Shown here: positions 6,492 through 13,541 of the stretch, piece by piece | Position numbering within the stretch: the first letter of the stretch is position 1 | How the letters are laid out: each line of letters starts with the position of its first letter | Assembly: GCA_003219925.1 (NCBI GenBank) | Contig: QHQU01000001.1 | Location: 1-13,894 of the forward strand | DNA length: 13,894 bases | Direction: 5' to 3' | DNA from: Verrucomicrobiota bacterium | GTDB lineage: Bacteria; Verrucomicrobiota; Verrucomicrobiia; Chthoniobacterales; UBA10450 | Translations under genes and position numbers: made by a program | The notes under the pieces: generated by a model | The model's database searches: none | Seen by the model: only the letters and a program-made list of their open reading frames with translations | What the model was told of the DNA's origin: nothing

Positions 6492-8540
6492 ATGACTTCA
6501 CTTCTCAATCCTTGCTCCTTCCTTCTTACTCTTCTCGCTCTGTTCACCGCGGCCGCGCGCGCACAGACGCCTGTGGGCGATCTTGCTAAACCGCCCGCTG
6601 ACGCTGAACACTTGATAATTAGCTCGACCGGCGGAAAGCACGGCGACAGCTGGATCTGGCAGACACCAGACGGCACCCGGATGGGCCGCGAAAGTATGAA
6701 TCTTCGCGGCCAAGTTTTTGAGACCGATTCCGCGACAAAATTCGGCGCAGAAGATTTGCCAACGAGCGTCACCGTACGCGGTTTCACTCCAAACGGTGAT
6801 GCCGGCGAAAAGTTCACCATCGCAGACGGCAAGGCAAACTGGAAAAGTCCGATCGACGCCGGCGGCGCGCCTTATTTAGCGCCGTCGTTTTATATCGCCT
6901 TCGGCGGGCCGATGCAGCTCAACGCCCAGTTCGTTGAGCGCTTGATCGCAAGTCCGGACAAATCGCTGCCGTTGCTCCCGGGCGGCAAGGCCACCGCCGA
7001 AAAGCTAACGAGTCTTGAGATCGGCAACGGCGACAAGAAAAAGACTGTGACGGCCTGGGCCGTTTCGGGTCTCGGTAATTCACCGATCCCGGTCTGGACT
7101 AACGCGAATAATAAATTCTTCGGCCTTACCGTAGGTATCTCATGGTTGCCGGACGGGTACGAAAGCGAGCGCGAAAAGCTGCAGAAGGCGCAGGGCGACG
7201 CCCTCGCCGCGCGGATGCCCACGTTAGCTAAGTCGTTAGCCAAGGTTCCAACGACACCCGTCGCCTTTACCAACGTCAAATTATTCGATGCCGATAACCT
7301 GCATTTTCTATCGGAGCAGACTGTCGTGGTGGACAAGGGCTTGATCGCTGCGCTCGGTCCCGCTGCAGAAGTAAAACCGCCGGCCGGCGCCCAAATCATC
7401 GACGGCAAAGGCAAGACGCTCGTGCCAGGCATGTGGGATTGCCACATGCACGTCGGCGACGATTACACCGGGCTACAGGAGTTATCGCTCGGCATCACTT
7501 CCGTGCGCGATCCGGGCAACGACGATATCCGCACGATCGACCGGCGCGAGCGCGCCGCGAAAGGCGACCTGCTCTTCCCGCACGTTTATCCCTCGTCATT
7601 GATCGATGGTAAAGGTCCATACACCGCTCAGGTTGCCAACGTTGCCACGAGCCAGGCCGAAGCCATCTCGCTAGTTGACAAGGCGAAGGAGAAAGGCTTC
7701 ACCGGCGTAAAATTCTACGGCACTTTCAATCCCGAGTGGCTCAAACCCAGTATCGAGGAAGCGCACAAGCTCGGCCTCCACGTTCACGGCCACATCCCGG
7801 CCGGCATCCGCCCGATGGACGCGATCAACGCCGGCTACGACGAGATCACACACATCAACTGGGTGATCATGCAAGCGATGCCGGACGATGTGATAAAAAT
7901 TGATAACGGCATCATGCGTTTCGAAGGCCCGGGCCGCTATGCCCGCAACGTTGATCTCGATGCCGAGCCAATGAAGACAATTGTCGCGACCATGGCAGCG
8001 AAAAAAATCTATTCCGATCCAACAATGGTGGCCTTCGAGGGCCTTTATGTGCCGGAGAATGGCGACCTGTCTCCAGCCTATGCACCTTTTGTCGGAACAC
8101 TGCCGCCGGCGACCGAACGCGGATTTCGCCAGGGCGGTTTCGCCGTGCCGAAGGATCTAACCCGCGCCGATTATCGCGCCAGCTGGGCGAAAATGGTTCA
8201 GCTTCTGACCCGAATGTACAAGGCTGGCGTGCCCATCGTTTCCGGCACCGACGGCTCCGGCATCGAGATTATCCGCGAACTGGAAGTCTACCACGAGGCA
8301 GGTCTGACCAACGCCGAAGCCCTGGCCGCTGCAACAATTACACCTGCGCGTCTCCTTAACGTGGACAAGAAAACCGGCTCCATCAAAGTAGGTAAGACCG
8401 CCGACCTTGTGCTGGTGGAAGGCGACCCGTCTAGGCGAATTTCCGATTTGCGGCAAACGCGGGTAGTAATGCTGGACGGCAAACTGCTGGACGCCGATGC
8501 GCTGCGCACTGCCGCAGGATTTTCCGGCCGACCGAAGTAA
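6492..8540 (+). CDS. Secreted metal-dependent amidohydrolase with extra N-terminal region
   Basis: 682 residues with a signal peptide (SFLLTLLALFTAAARAQ, cleavage near residue 24). The amidohydrolase part starts near residue 258 with VAFTNVKLFDADN and contains the entry motif VPGMWDCHMHVG (metal ligands H318 and H320), GVKFYG (K407, the place of a bridging lysine), HVHGHIP (H430, H432, H434), EITHINW (H454) and VSGTDGSG (D587). It closes with the composite beta-sandwich segment GSIKVGKTADLVLVEGDP. This is the layout of the imidazolonepropionase/prolidase-like branch, which hydrolyses amide or peptide bonds with one or two metal ions; the substrate is unknown. Residues 25-255 are not part of the amidohydrolase fold and I do not recognise them. 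They resemble the unassigned N-terminal regions of other large exported amidohydrolases. No ribosome site is evident. It converges with the histidine kinase gene, separated by 154 bases. Confidence 0.88.
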   Translation: MTSLLNPCSFLLTLLALFTAAARAQTPVGDLAKPPADAEHLIISSTGGKHGDSWIWQTPDGTRMGRESMNLRGQVFETDSATKFGAEDLPTSVTVRGFTPNGDAGEKFTIADGKANWKSPIDAGGAPYLAPSFYIAFGGPMQLNAQFVERLIASPDKSLPLLPGGKATAEKLTSLEIGNGDKKKTVTAWAVSGLGNSPIPVWTNANNKFFGLTVGISWLPDGYESEREKLQKAQGDALAARMPTLAKSLAKVPTTPVAFTNVKLFDADNLHFLSEQTVVVDKGLIAALGPAAEVKPPAGAQIIDGKGKTLVPGMWDCHMHVGDDYTGLQELSLGITSVRDPGNDDIRTIDRRERAAKGDLLFPHVYPSSLIDGKGPYTAQVANVATSQAEAISLVDKAKEKGFTGVKFYGTFNPEWLKPSIEEAHKLGLHVHGHIPAGIRPMDAINAGYDEITHINWVIMQAMPDDVIKIDNGIMRFEGPGRYARNVDLDAEPMKTIVATMAAKKIYSDPTMVAFEGLYVPENGDLSPAYAPFVGTLPPATERGFRQGGFAVPKDLTRADYRASWAKMVQLLTRMYKAGVPIVSGTDGSGIEIIRELEVYHEAGLTNAEALAAATITPARLLNVDKKTGSIKVGKTADLVLVEGDPSRRISDLRQTRVVMLDGKLLDADALRTAAGFSGRPK

Positions 8541-8694
8541 GACCGTCGCGGCGCTCGATGAGCTCGCGGCTAAACAGAATGGTCCAGAAATGGCAAAGCA
8601 ACGCAGATGACTGCGGAAGCGCACCTTCCGTCCTCACTAAAGTTTCGCCATGCAGTTAAACCGCTGCCGCGGGGCACCCGCTCCCGTCTTCTTT

Positions 8695-10710
8695 CTAACT
8701 CGTCAACACCGTCTGGATTGCCACTTCGAGTCTCTCGATCGTGATTGGCTTCACCAAATGTTCGGAGAAACCGGCCGCGAGGCTCTTCTCCCTATCTGCA
8801 TTGCTCCCGAAGCCGCTGATTGCGATCCCACGGATGCGCGAAGCAGCCCGCAATCGTTTCATCAGTTCCGTTCCGTTGCCGTCAGGCAATCCGACATCGC
8901 TGATTATTAAGTCGAAGTGGTCCCTCTCAGCCGTGTCGAGTGCCGAGTGCATGTCATGGGTGGCTGTCACTTTGTGCCCGCGCGCCTCCAGTAATTTTTG
9001 TAGGACCGCGCACGTGTCCGCGTGATCATCGACCAGCAGAATCCGAAAAGTGCGCGCTGAAAGTTGTGGTTGCCTTTTGGAACCCGCAGCGTTTTGTGCC
9101 GGCGAGACCGTCCTTATCGCTAAAGAAAAGGTCGCCCCTCGGTTGATGCCATCACTTTTGGCAATAAGAGAAGCGCCATGGGCTTGCGTGAGCGATTTAC
9201 AAATCGCCAGCCCCAAGCCCAGGCCGCCAAAACGTTCTTTCAAAGAACGTTCGCCCTGTTCAAACGGATCGAAAATTCTTTCGATTACATCGGGCGCAAT
9301 TCCAATACCCTCGTCTTGCACACTAATCGTTAACTGCTGCGGCGATTCGTTTGTTGACGAAATCATTACCTTGCCCGCTTGCCGGCTAAACTTGAAAGCG
9401 TTCTTGAGCAGGTTCCAAATAATCTGTTGAAACCTGGCTTCGTCGGCGGCGATATGATGATCGATCGCACGTAGGTTGACCTGAAGCCGGAGTTTTTTTG
9501 CTTCTGCCTCCGCCCGGCACATCTCCACCACGTTGCAGACTTGCACGTGAGCATCGAGGGTTGCCAGGCTTAGTTCCAACTTTCCCTTGCTAATCCGCGT
9601 CAGATCCAGCAGATCGTCGATCAAATGGCTTTCGACAGCGATGTTGCGCCGAATCATTTCCAGCGTCGAACGCGCTTCCTCATTCTGTGGCCATTGCTTT
9701 TGCAATGTCTCCAGCGCTAACACCACCGGCGTCAGCGGCGTGCGTAGTTCATGCGAAAGCATGGCGAGAAACTTGTCCTTGGTCCGGTCCGCTGATTCCA
9801 CTAACGATTTTTGGTTCTCCAAAGTTGCCTCCGCTTCGCGTCGCTCGGCCATGCCTGCTGCCAGCGCCATCGCAGTGATTGTCAGCACCGCCGTAAAACT
9901 TTGCAGAATCAGCAGCGATTGATTCTGGGTCTCCATCACAAATGGCCCGAAGTTCCGCAACGTGCCCCAGATCGCGATCGCCGAAACGATGAAAATCCCG
10001 GTCGCGGTTTCTCGCTGCGACAAGCGAAACGCCATCCAGATGACCACCGGACCACAGATGAATGCGATCGGATAGTTAGTCGCGTTGACCCGAAACCATC
10101 CGCCAAATACGGCTTCGCCCAGCGCCACAAGCAAAAGGAGAAGCAATCCTACTTCCAAGGCCTTTTTGCTACTCCATCGCGGGGGCGGCGCTATCGCCCA
10201 AAGAATCACAACCGGCGCGAAGATGAGATCGCCCGTTGCATCTCCCAGCCACCACGTCACCCACACCGCACCGTACCGGGCCCAATCGGCGAAACCTGCC
10301 AGCGCCAGACTCGTCACGCCGATTGTCGGACTAATGACAGTGCTCATCACGGCCGCGAAGCCGAACTTGAAAACATTTTGTGAATGATCAAATACGCGCA
10401 TTCCGCCGGCAAAGCGATTTACCAGCCACGCTCCGCAAATTGCCTCCAGGGTATTCCCGGCACCGATGGCCACTGAGGTCGGGATGTTGCCGGTGGTGCT
10501 TATATTGACAAGGAATGCGCCGACAAAAATGGCTGGCCACGTTCGGTAGCCGAGCACGAGCAATGCGCCCAGGGCTATTCCTGCCGGAGGCCACACCGGT
10601 GAAGCACTCGCCTGCAGGAACGCTAACTTTAGTCCCAGCTTACCCGCCACGAAATAGACCAGCGTCAACGTGGCGAAAACCATCACGGCAGAGAAACGTC
10701 GACGAAACAT
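8695..10710 (-). CDS. MASE1-domain hybrid sensor histidine kinase with C-terminal receiver
   Basis: 671 residues. Residues 1-290 are an integral membrane sensor of the MASE1 type, about eight or more hydrophobic helices with the hallmark SPVWPPAGIALGALLVLGYR near the N-terminus and WWLGDATGDLIFAPV at about 153. A short coiled segment (about 287-312) leads to the HisKA box FLAMLSHELRTPLTP with phospho-acceptor H320. The ATPase domain has the N box IIWNLLKNAFKFS (N433, N437), DEGIGI (D466), FDPFEQG and GGLGLGLAI. The receiver (about 555-671) has D561/D562, phospho-acceptor D605 (IISDVGLPDGNG), S632 and K654 in HLVKPI. All key residues are intact, so autophosphorylation and phosphotransfer are expected. 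The MASE1 ligand is unknown. No response regulator with a DNA-binding or cyclic-di-GMP output is nearby, so the partner must be elsewhere. It has no close same-strand neighbour. Confidence 0.93.
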   Translation of the reverse strand: MFRRRFSAVMVFATLTLVYFVAGKLGLKLAFLQASASPVWPPAGIALGALLVLGYRTWPAIFVGAFLVNISTTGNIPTSVAIGAGNTLEAICGAWLVNRFAGGMRVFDHSQNVFKFGFAAVMSTVISPTIGVTSLALAGFADWARYGAVWVTWWLGDATGDLIFAPVVILWAIAPPPRWSSKKALEVGLLLLLLVALGEAVFGGWFRVNATNYPIAFICGPVVIWMAFRLSQRETATGIFIVSAIAIWGTLRNFGPFVMETQNQSLLILQSFTAVLTITAMALAAGMAERREAEATLENQKSLVESADRTKDKFLAMLSHELRTPLTPVVLALETLQKQWPQNEEARSTLEMIRRNIAVESHLIDDLLDLTRISKGKLELSLATLDAHVQVCNVVEMCRAEAEAKKLRLQVNLRAIDHHIAADEARFQQIIWNLLKNAFKFSRQAGKVMISSTNESPQQLTISVQDEGIGIAPDVIERIFDPFEQGERSLKERFGGLGLGLAICKSLTQAHGASLIAKSDGINRGATFSLAIRTVSPAQNAAGSKRQPQLSARTFRILLVDDHADTCAVLQKLLEARGHKVTATHDMHSALDTAERDHFDLIISDVGLPDGNGTELMKRLRAASRIRGIAISGFGSNADREKSLAAGFSEHLVKPITIERLEVAIQTVLTS

Positions 10711-11062
10711 GGCCTGCGACTGCGCGGGGCAATCGTATTCCTACGACTCTACCGTCCGCGGTCAACCGGCGTATCCCACCGGCCTGTCCGCTCCTTTATC
10801 AGCATCGCGATCGTGCCGCGCTCGCCATTTCTGGTTCTCCTGCCCACTCGTCCTCTCTTCCTACTTAATTCTACCTTCTACTTTTCCGCCCCAGGCTCCA
10901 TTCTTCCTGATCCCTTTCGCCGAAGGACGAATCCGCTGTGGTGGTTTCCAGCTCTCAACCTCCCATCCGAAAACAGACTTTCAGCTTTTTCGCACGCCGT
11001 CGTCTTTAGCAGGGAGCTGATTTCTAATTTTGCTTTTTTCGATCTCGTGATTTTTTGGACAT
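10711..11062. other. Divergent intergenic region between histidine kinase and RraA-like gene
   Basis: 352 bases. Plus-strand frames crossing it (10670-11020, 10813-11094) have no ribosome site and give Ser/Pro/Phe-rich products typical of chance translation of T-rich DNA. A pyrimidine-rich block (10851-10887, variant core TAATTCTA at 10866-10873) and a second T-rich stretch before the start (11018-11057) belong to the leader-repeat family seen elsewhere. Promoters for both genes should lie here but none stands out. Confidence 0.5.
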
Positions 11063-11767
11063 GTGAAACAACAATCTCGCTCCACCTTCAGTGAACTTTC
11101 AACACCGCTTGTTGCCGACGCTGCGCTCCGTCGGAAGATTGCGTTTCGAATTGCGCCTCCCGGGATCAAGCCTGTAGTTCCTGGCACTCGAATCGCCGGT
11201 GATGCCCTCCCGGCCCAACACTTCGGCAGCGTAGATGTGTTCCTGGAAGCGATGCAACATAGCAAACCAGGCAACGTGTTGGTGATCGATAACGGCGGGC
11301 GGATGGATGAAGGCTGCATCGGTGATTTGACCGCGCTGGAAGGGCAGGTATCCGGTTTGGCTGGGATCGTGGTCTGGGGCGTACATCGCGATACTCCGGC
11401 GCTTCGACAGATCGGATTTCCCGTTTTCAGTTACGGCGCGTGGCCCTCTGGCCCCCAGCGCCTCGACCCGCGCGACGAATCAGCGCTCCGGCATGCGCGC
11501 TTCGGCGATTTCGAGGTGCAAGCGAGTGATGTCGTTTTCGCAGATGACGACGGCTGCATTTTCGTCAGCTCGGAAGATGTCGAAGAGTTACTTGTAACCG
11601 CCCGGAACATTTGGGAAACGGAGCGGAGACAAGCGGAAGGAATTAAGGCCGGCCGGGCGTTGCGCGCACAATTGGACTTCGCCCGTTACCTCGAGAAGCG
11701 AACAGCCGATCCCAGTCACACGTTTCGCGATCACCTGCGAAACATCGACGGCGCCATCGAAGAATAG
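11063..11767 (+). CDS. RraA-like / HMG-aldolase family protein
   Basis: 234 residues from GTG 11063. The family includes the RNase E inhibitor RraA and class II 4-hydroxy-4-methyl-2-oxoglutarate/oxaloacetate aldolases. The aldolase signature D-x20-R-D is present exactly: D88 in EGCIGDL, then R109 and D110 in VHRD (substrate and metal binding in characterised aldolases). Other conserved blocks are STPLVADAALR, PGIKPVVPGTRIAGDALPA, GSVDVFLEAM, NVLVIDNGGRMDEGCIG, GIVVWGVHRDTPALRQIGFPVFSYG and DVVFADDDGCIFV. A retained D-x20-R-D favours aldolase or decarboxylase chemistry with a divalent metal over a pure RraA role, though the natural substrate is open. Older annotations call such proteins dimethylmenaquinone methyltransferase, which is a misnomer. 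The GTG sits inside ATGTGA, and the ATG at 11061 is dead because it is followed at once by TGA. No strong ribosome site is seen. Confidence 0.88.
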   Translation: MKQQSRSTFSELSTPLVADAALRRKIAFRIAPPGIKPVVPGTRIAGDALPAQHFGSVDVFLEAMQHSKPGNVLVIDNGGRMDEGCIGDLTALEGQVSGLAGIVVWGVHRDTPALRQIGFPVFSYGAWPSGPQRLDPRDESALRHARFGDFEVQASDVVFADDDGCIFVSSEDVEELLVTARNIWETERRQAEGIKAGRALRAQLDFARYLEKRTADPSHTFRDHLRNIDGAIEE

Positions 11768-11781
11768 GAAATCGTTCTCGC

Positions 11782-11832
11782 GTGAAATGGGTGCACCACA
11801 GCAGGATATCTTGGGTCGCGGTTCTCTTATGA
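11782..11832 (+). pseudogene. Broken partial copy of the small His-rich membrane protein
   Basis: Starting at GTG 11782 the frame reads VKWVHHSRISWVAVLL and stops at TGA 11830. It matches residues 21-33 of the intact protein at 13303-13506 (KRVHHSWIFWVAV) at 10 of 13 positions. The 12-mer GTGCACCACAGC is shared exactly (11791-11802 and 13369-13380); over about 48 bases I count 35 identities. GATG motifs after the stop can be aligned only with a 2-base shift, so the copy looks frameshifted and truncated. It starts 14 bases after the RraA-like stop. Alternatively it is a real 16-residue peptide. Confidence 0.55.
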
Positions 11833-11864
11833 TGCGCCCGGGAATAAAACCTACCGCCCGCGTC

Positions 11865-11900
11865 ACTTAATTCTTAATTTTTAATTTTTCCTTTCGCATC
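11865..11900 (+). repeat. T-rich leader block, copy 2
   Basis: Contains TAATTCTTAATTT (11868-11880), identical over 13 bases to 13278-13290, followed by more TTAATTTTT. It lies about 105 bases before the substrate-binding protein start. Confidence 0.55.
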
Positions 11901-11944
11901 CCTTCTGCCTACTAACTTCCGTCCTTCTCTGCGTCACTCGTTCG

Positions 11945-11974
11945 TTGACACTTCAGTACCCTTCCTGCGATCAT
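11945..11974 (+). promoter_or_regulatory. Weak sigma-70-like promoter candidate
   Basis: A perfect TTGACA (11945-11950) is followed after 18 bases by GATCAT (11969-11974), which matches TATAAT at four of six positions including the key A and last T. Transcription would start near the ATG at 11982 and give an almost leaderless message. A chance match is quite possible. Confidence 0.2.
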
Positions 11975-11981
11975 CGTTGCA

Positions 11982-13220
11982 ATGAACAGTCGTTCTCTCC
12001 GCCGGTTTATCCTTTCTGTCCTACTGCTCGCTGCCATCAATCCGCTCCGCAGCGAGCAACCACCGCTCCATTCGCACCGCGAGTTTAAGATCGGTGTCCT
12101 CGCTTCGCTAACCGGCTCTGGGAATTCGCTCGGACAAGACACCGTAGCCGCACTTCAAATTGCCACGGACCAGCTCGATGCCGAAGCAAAGGCCAATCAA
12201 GGGGGGTACCGATTTCACTTGTTTGTTCGCGATACGCAGCAGGATCCGGTGAAAGCCCTGGCGGCGATCAAGGACCTCGATAAACGCGGAGTGCAAATTA
12301 TCGTCGGCCCGCAAACAAGCGCCGAGGTCGCGATGATTAAGCCGTTCGCCGACGCTCACAATATTCTCGTCATCAGCCAGGGCAGCACTGCCTCCTCGCT
12401 CGCCATTGCCGGTGACAACATCTTTCGCTTCTGTCCAAACGATAAACGTGAAGCTGCCGCGATCGTCGCTCTCATGCAGCACGATGGCATCCACGCCATT
12501 GTTCCGTTATGGCGAAACGATGCCGGTAACAACGGCTTGCATGATTCGGTGAAAGCTGCGTTCGAGAACATCGGCGGCACCGTCACGTCCGGCTTCCAAT
12601 ATCAGCCAACCACCACCGATTTTTCCGCGGCGACAGCCTCGGTCGCGTCACAGATTCAATCACTGGTGACCGCCGGTGCTGACCCGAACAGCATTGCGAT
12701 TTATCTCGCCGCGTTCGATGAAGCTGTCGGCGTCTTCCACAGTGCGGCGGCTAATTTTACTCTTTCCTCCGCCCGCTGGTATGGAAGCGATGGTGTCGCA
12801 CTTTCCGCGGCGTTGACCGGTGACGCGAGCGCGTCCGCGTTCGCTGCTAGCGCCTACTATCCAAACCCGACCTTCGGACTTGACGATGCGCTGCAAAATT
12901 TGTGGCAACCGGTTGCCAATGCGATCGAAGCGCGCACCGGGATCACACCGGATGCCTTCGCGCTTTCTGCTTACGACGCGCTCTTCGTCGTGGAACGAGC
13001 ATTGCGAGTAACCGGTAACCTAAAAGACTTCTCGAGTTTCAAGTCGGCGTTCGTTGATGCCGCCAACGCCTACAGCGGCGTCACCGGCTCAACTGCGCTC
13101 GACACTGCCGGCGATCGTCTCAGCGCCGACTTTGATTTCTGGGCGGTGCGTCAAGTAAATGGAACTTTTAGTTGGGTCCGAATCGGCACGTATACTAACG
13201 GAACGATCACGCTGTTTTGA
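11982..13220 (+). CDS. Periplasmic substrate-binding protein, type 1 fold (branched-chain amino acid ABC-type)
   Basis: 412 residues with a signal peptide (RRFILSVLLLAAINPLRS) and a mature type I periplasmic-binding fold of the LivJ/Peripla_BP_6 type. Landmarks are FKIGVLASLTGSGNSLGQDTVAALQIA, the VRDTQQDPVKALAAIKDL strand-helix, VQIIVGPQTSAEV, the ligand-loop region SQGSTASSLAIAGDNIFRFCPND (GSTASS at 134-139), and a second lobe with VPLWRNDAGNNGLHDSVKAAFE and YGSDGVALSAALTG. Such proteins deliver amino acids or aromatic compounds to an ABC permease or act as sensory binders. No lipobox cysteine follows the signal peptide, so it should be soluble. No permease or ATPase gene is next to it, so it is an orphan here. 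It ends with FDFWAVRQVNGTFSWVRIGTY, normal for the family. A broken small-gene copy lies upstream and the intact one downstream. Confidence 0.88.
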   Translation: MNSRSLRRFILSVLLLAAINPLRSEQPPLHSHREFKIGVLASLTGSGNSLGQDTVAALQIATDQLDAEAKANQGGYRFHLFVRDTQQDPVKALAAIKDLDKRGVQIIVGPQTSAEVAMIKPFADAHNILVISQGSTASSLAIAGDNIFRFCPNDKREAAAIVALMQHDGIHAIVPLWRNDAGNNGLHDSVKAAFENIGGTVTSGFQYQPTTTDFSAATASVASQIQSLVTAGADPNSIAIYLAAFDEAVGVFHSAAANFTLSSARWYGSDGVALSAALTGDASASAFAASAYYPNPTFGLDDALQNLWQPVANAIEARTGITPDAFALSAYDALFVVERALRVTGNLKDFSSFKSAFVDAANAYSGVTGSTALDTAGDRLSADFDFWAVRQVNGTFSWVRIGTYTNGTITLF

Positions 13221-13259
13221 GAAGCAATCCGTGGGGATCTTCTGCAGGCTCCGCCGAAA

Positions 13260-13292
13260 TTCTTACTTCTTCCTTCCTAATTCTTAATTTCC
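13260..13292 (+). repeat. T-rich leader block, copy 3
   Basis: Runs from TCTTACTTCTTCCTTCC into TAATTCTTAATTT (13278-13290), the last 13 bases being identical to 11868-11880. It ends about 10 bases before the start of the small membrane protein gene, directly before its ribosome site. Confidence 0.55.
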
Positions 13293-13302
13293 GTAGGAAC
13301 CC

Positions 13303-13506
13303 ATGAACGAGGCCAGGCATGATCACGAGCACCACGATGCTCATCCTCATCGTCCTCGCTGGAAGCGTGTGCACCACAGCTGGATTTTTTGGGTTGCGGT
13401 GTTTCTGATGCTGGTTGCCATGATCACCTACGTCATGACTGGCGACCTGTTCTGGGGCCTGCGTGGCCAGTCGAAAACGCCTCCAACGCACACACCCGGA
13501 CGATAA
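13303..13506 (+). CDS. Small single-span membrane protein with His-rich N-terminus
   Basis: 67 residues from ATG 13303, with AGGA at 13295-13298 as a ribosome site at short spacing. The N-terminus carries six histidines between residues 6 and 16 (HDHEHHDAHPH), which could bind metal ions. Then come WKRVHHSW and one hydrophobic helix (about 27-46, FWVAVFLMLVAMITYVMTG), then a short GDLFWGLRG and a polar tail. The basic RPRWKR ahead of the helix suggests the His-rich end stays in the cytoplasm (positive-inside rule). I do not recognise a named family. The WxFWVxVxLMLxAM..YVM pattern looks like small proteins common in this type of genome, but I cannot cite one. A broken copy of the central part lies at 11782-11832. 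The gene is 82 bases after the substrate-binding protein and could share its transcript. Confidence 0.68.
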   Translation: MNEARHDHEHHDAHPHRPRWKRVHHSWIFWVAVFLMLVAMITYVMTGDLFWGLRGQSKTPPTHTPGR

Positions 13507-13541
13507 GATCCGCTCGGCACTCGTTCCCTTTAATCTTATCG
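13501..13541. other. 9-bp inverted repeat between convergent stops
   Basis: CGATAAGAT (13501-13509) and ATCTTATCG (13533-13541) are perfect inverted copies with a 23-base loop. The left arm contains the stop codon of the small membrane protein gene and the right arm abuts the stop of the hydrolase gene (13542). Low GC and a long loop make it a weak terminator candidate for both strands. Confidence 0.4.

Noticed and set aside
6890..7447. 185-codon minus-strand frame inside the amidohydrolase gene
   Set aside because: Antisense shadow of a clearly coding frame, with no family resemblance.
10670..11094. Plus-strand frames across the histidine kinase upstream region
   Set aside because: They overlap the kinase gene antisense or translate T-rich leader DNA into Ser/Pro/Phe-rich products; no start signals.
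11782..13506. Composite transposon or integrated island bounded by the two small-gene copies
   Set aside because: No transposase, integrase, terminal inverted repeats or target duplications are visible; the copies are unequal and coding-derived.
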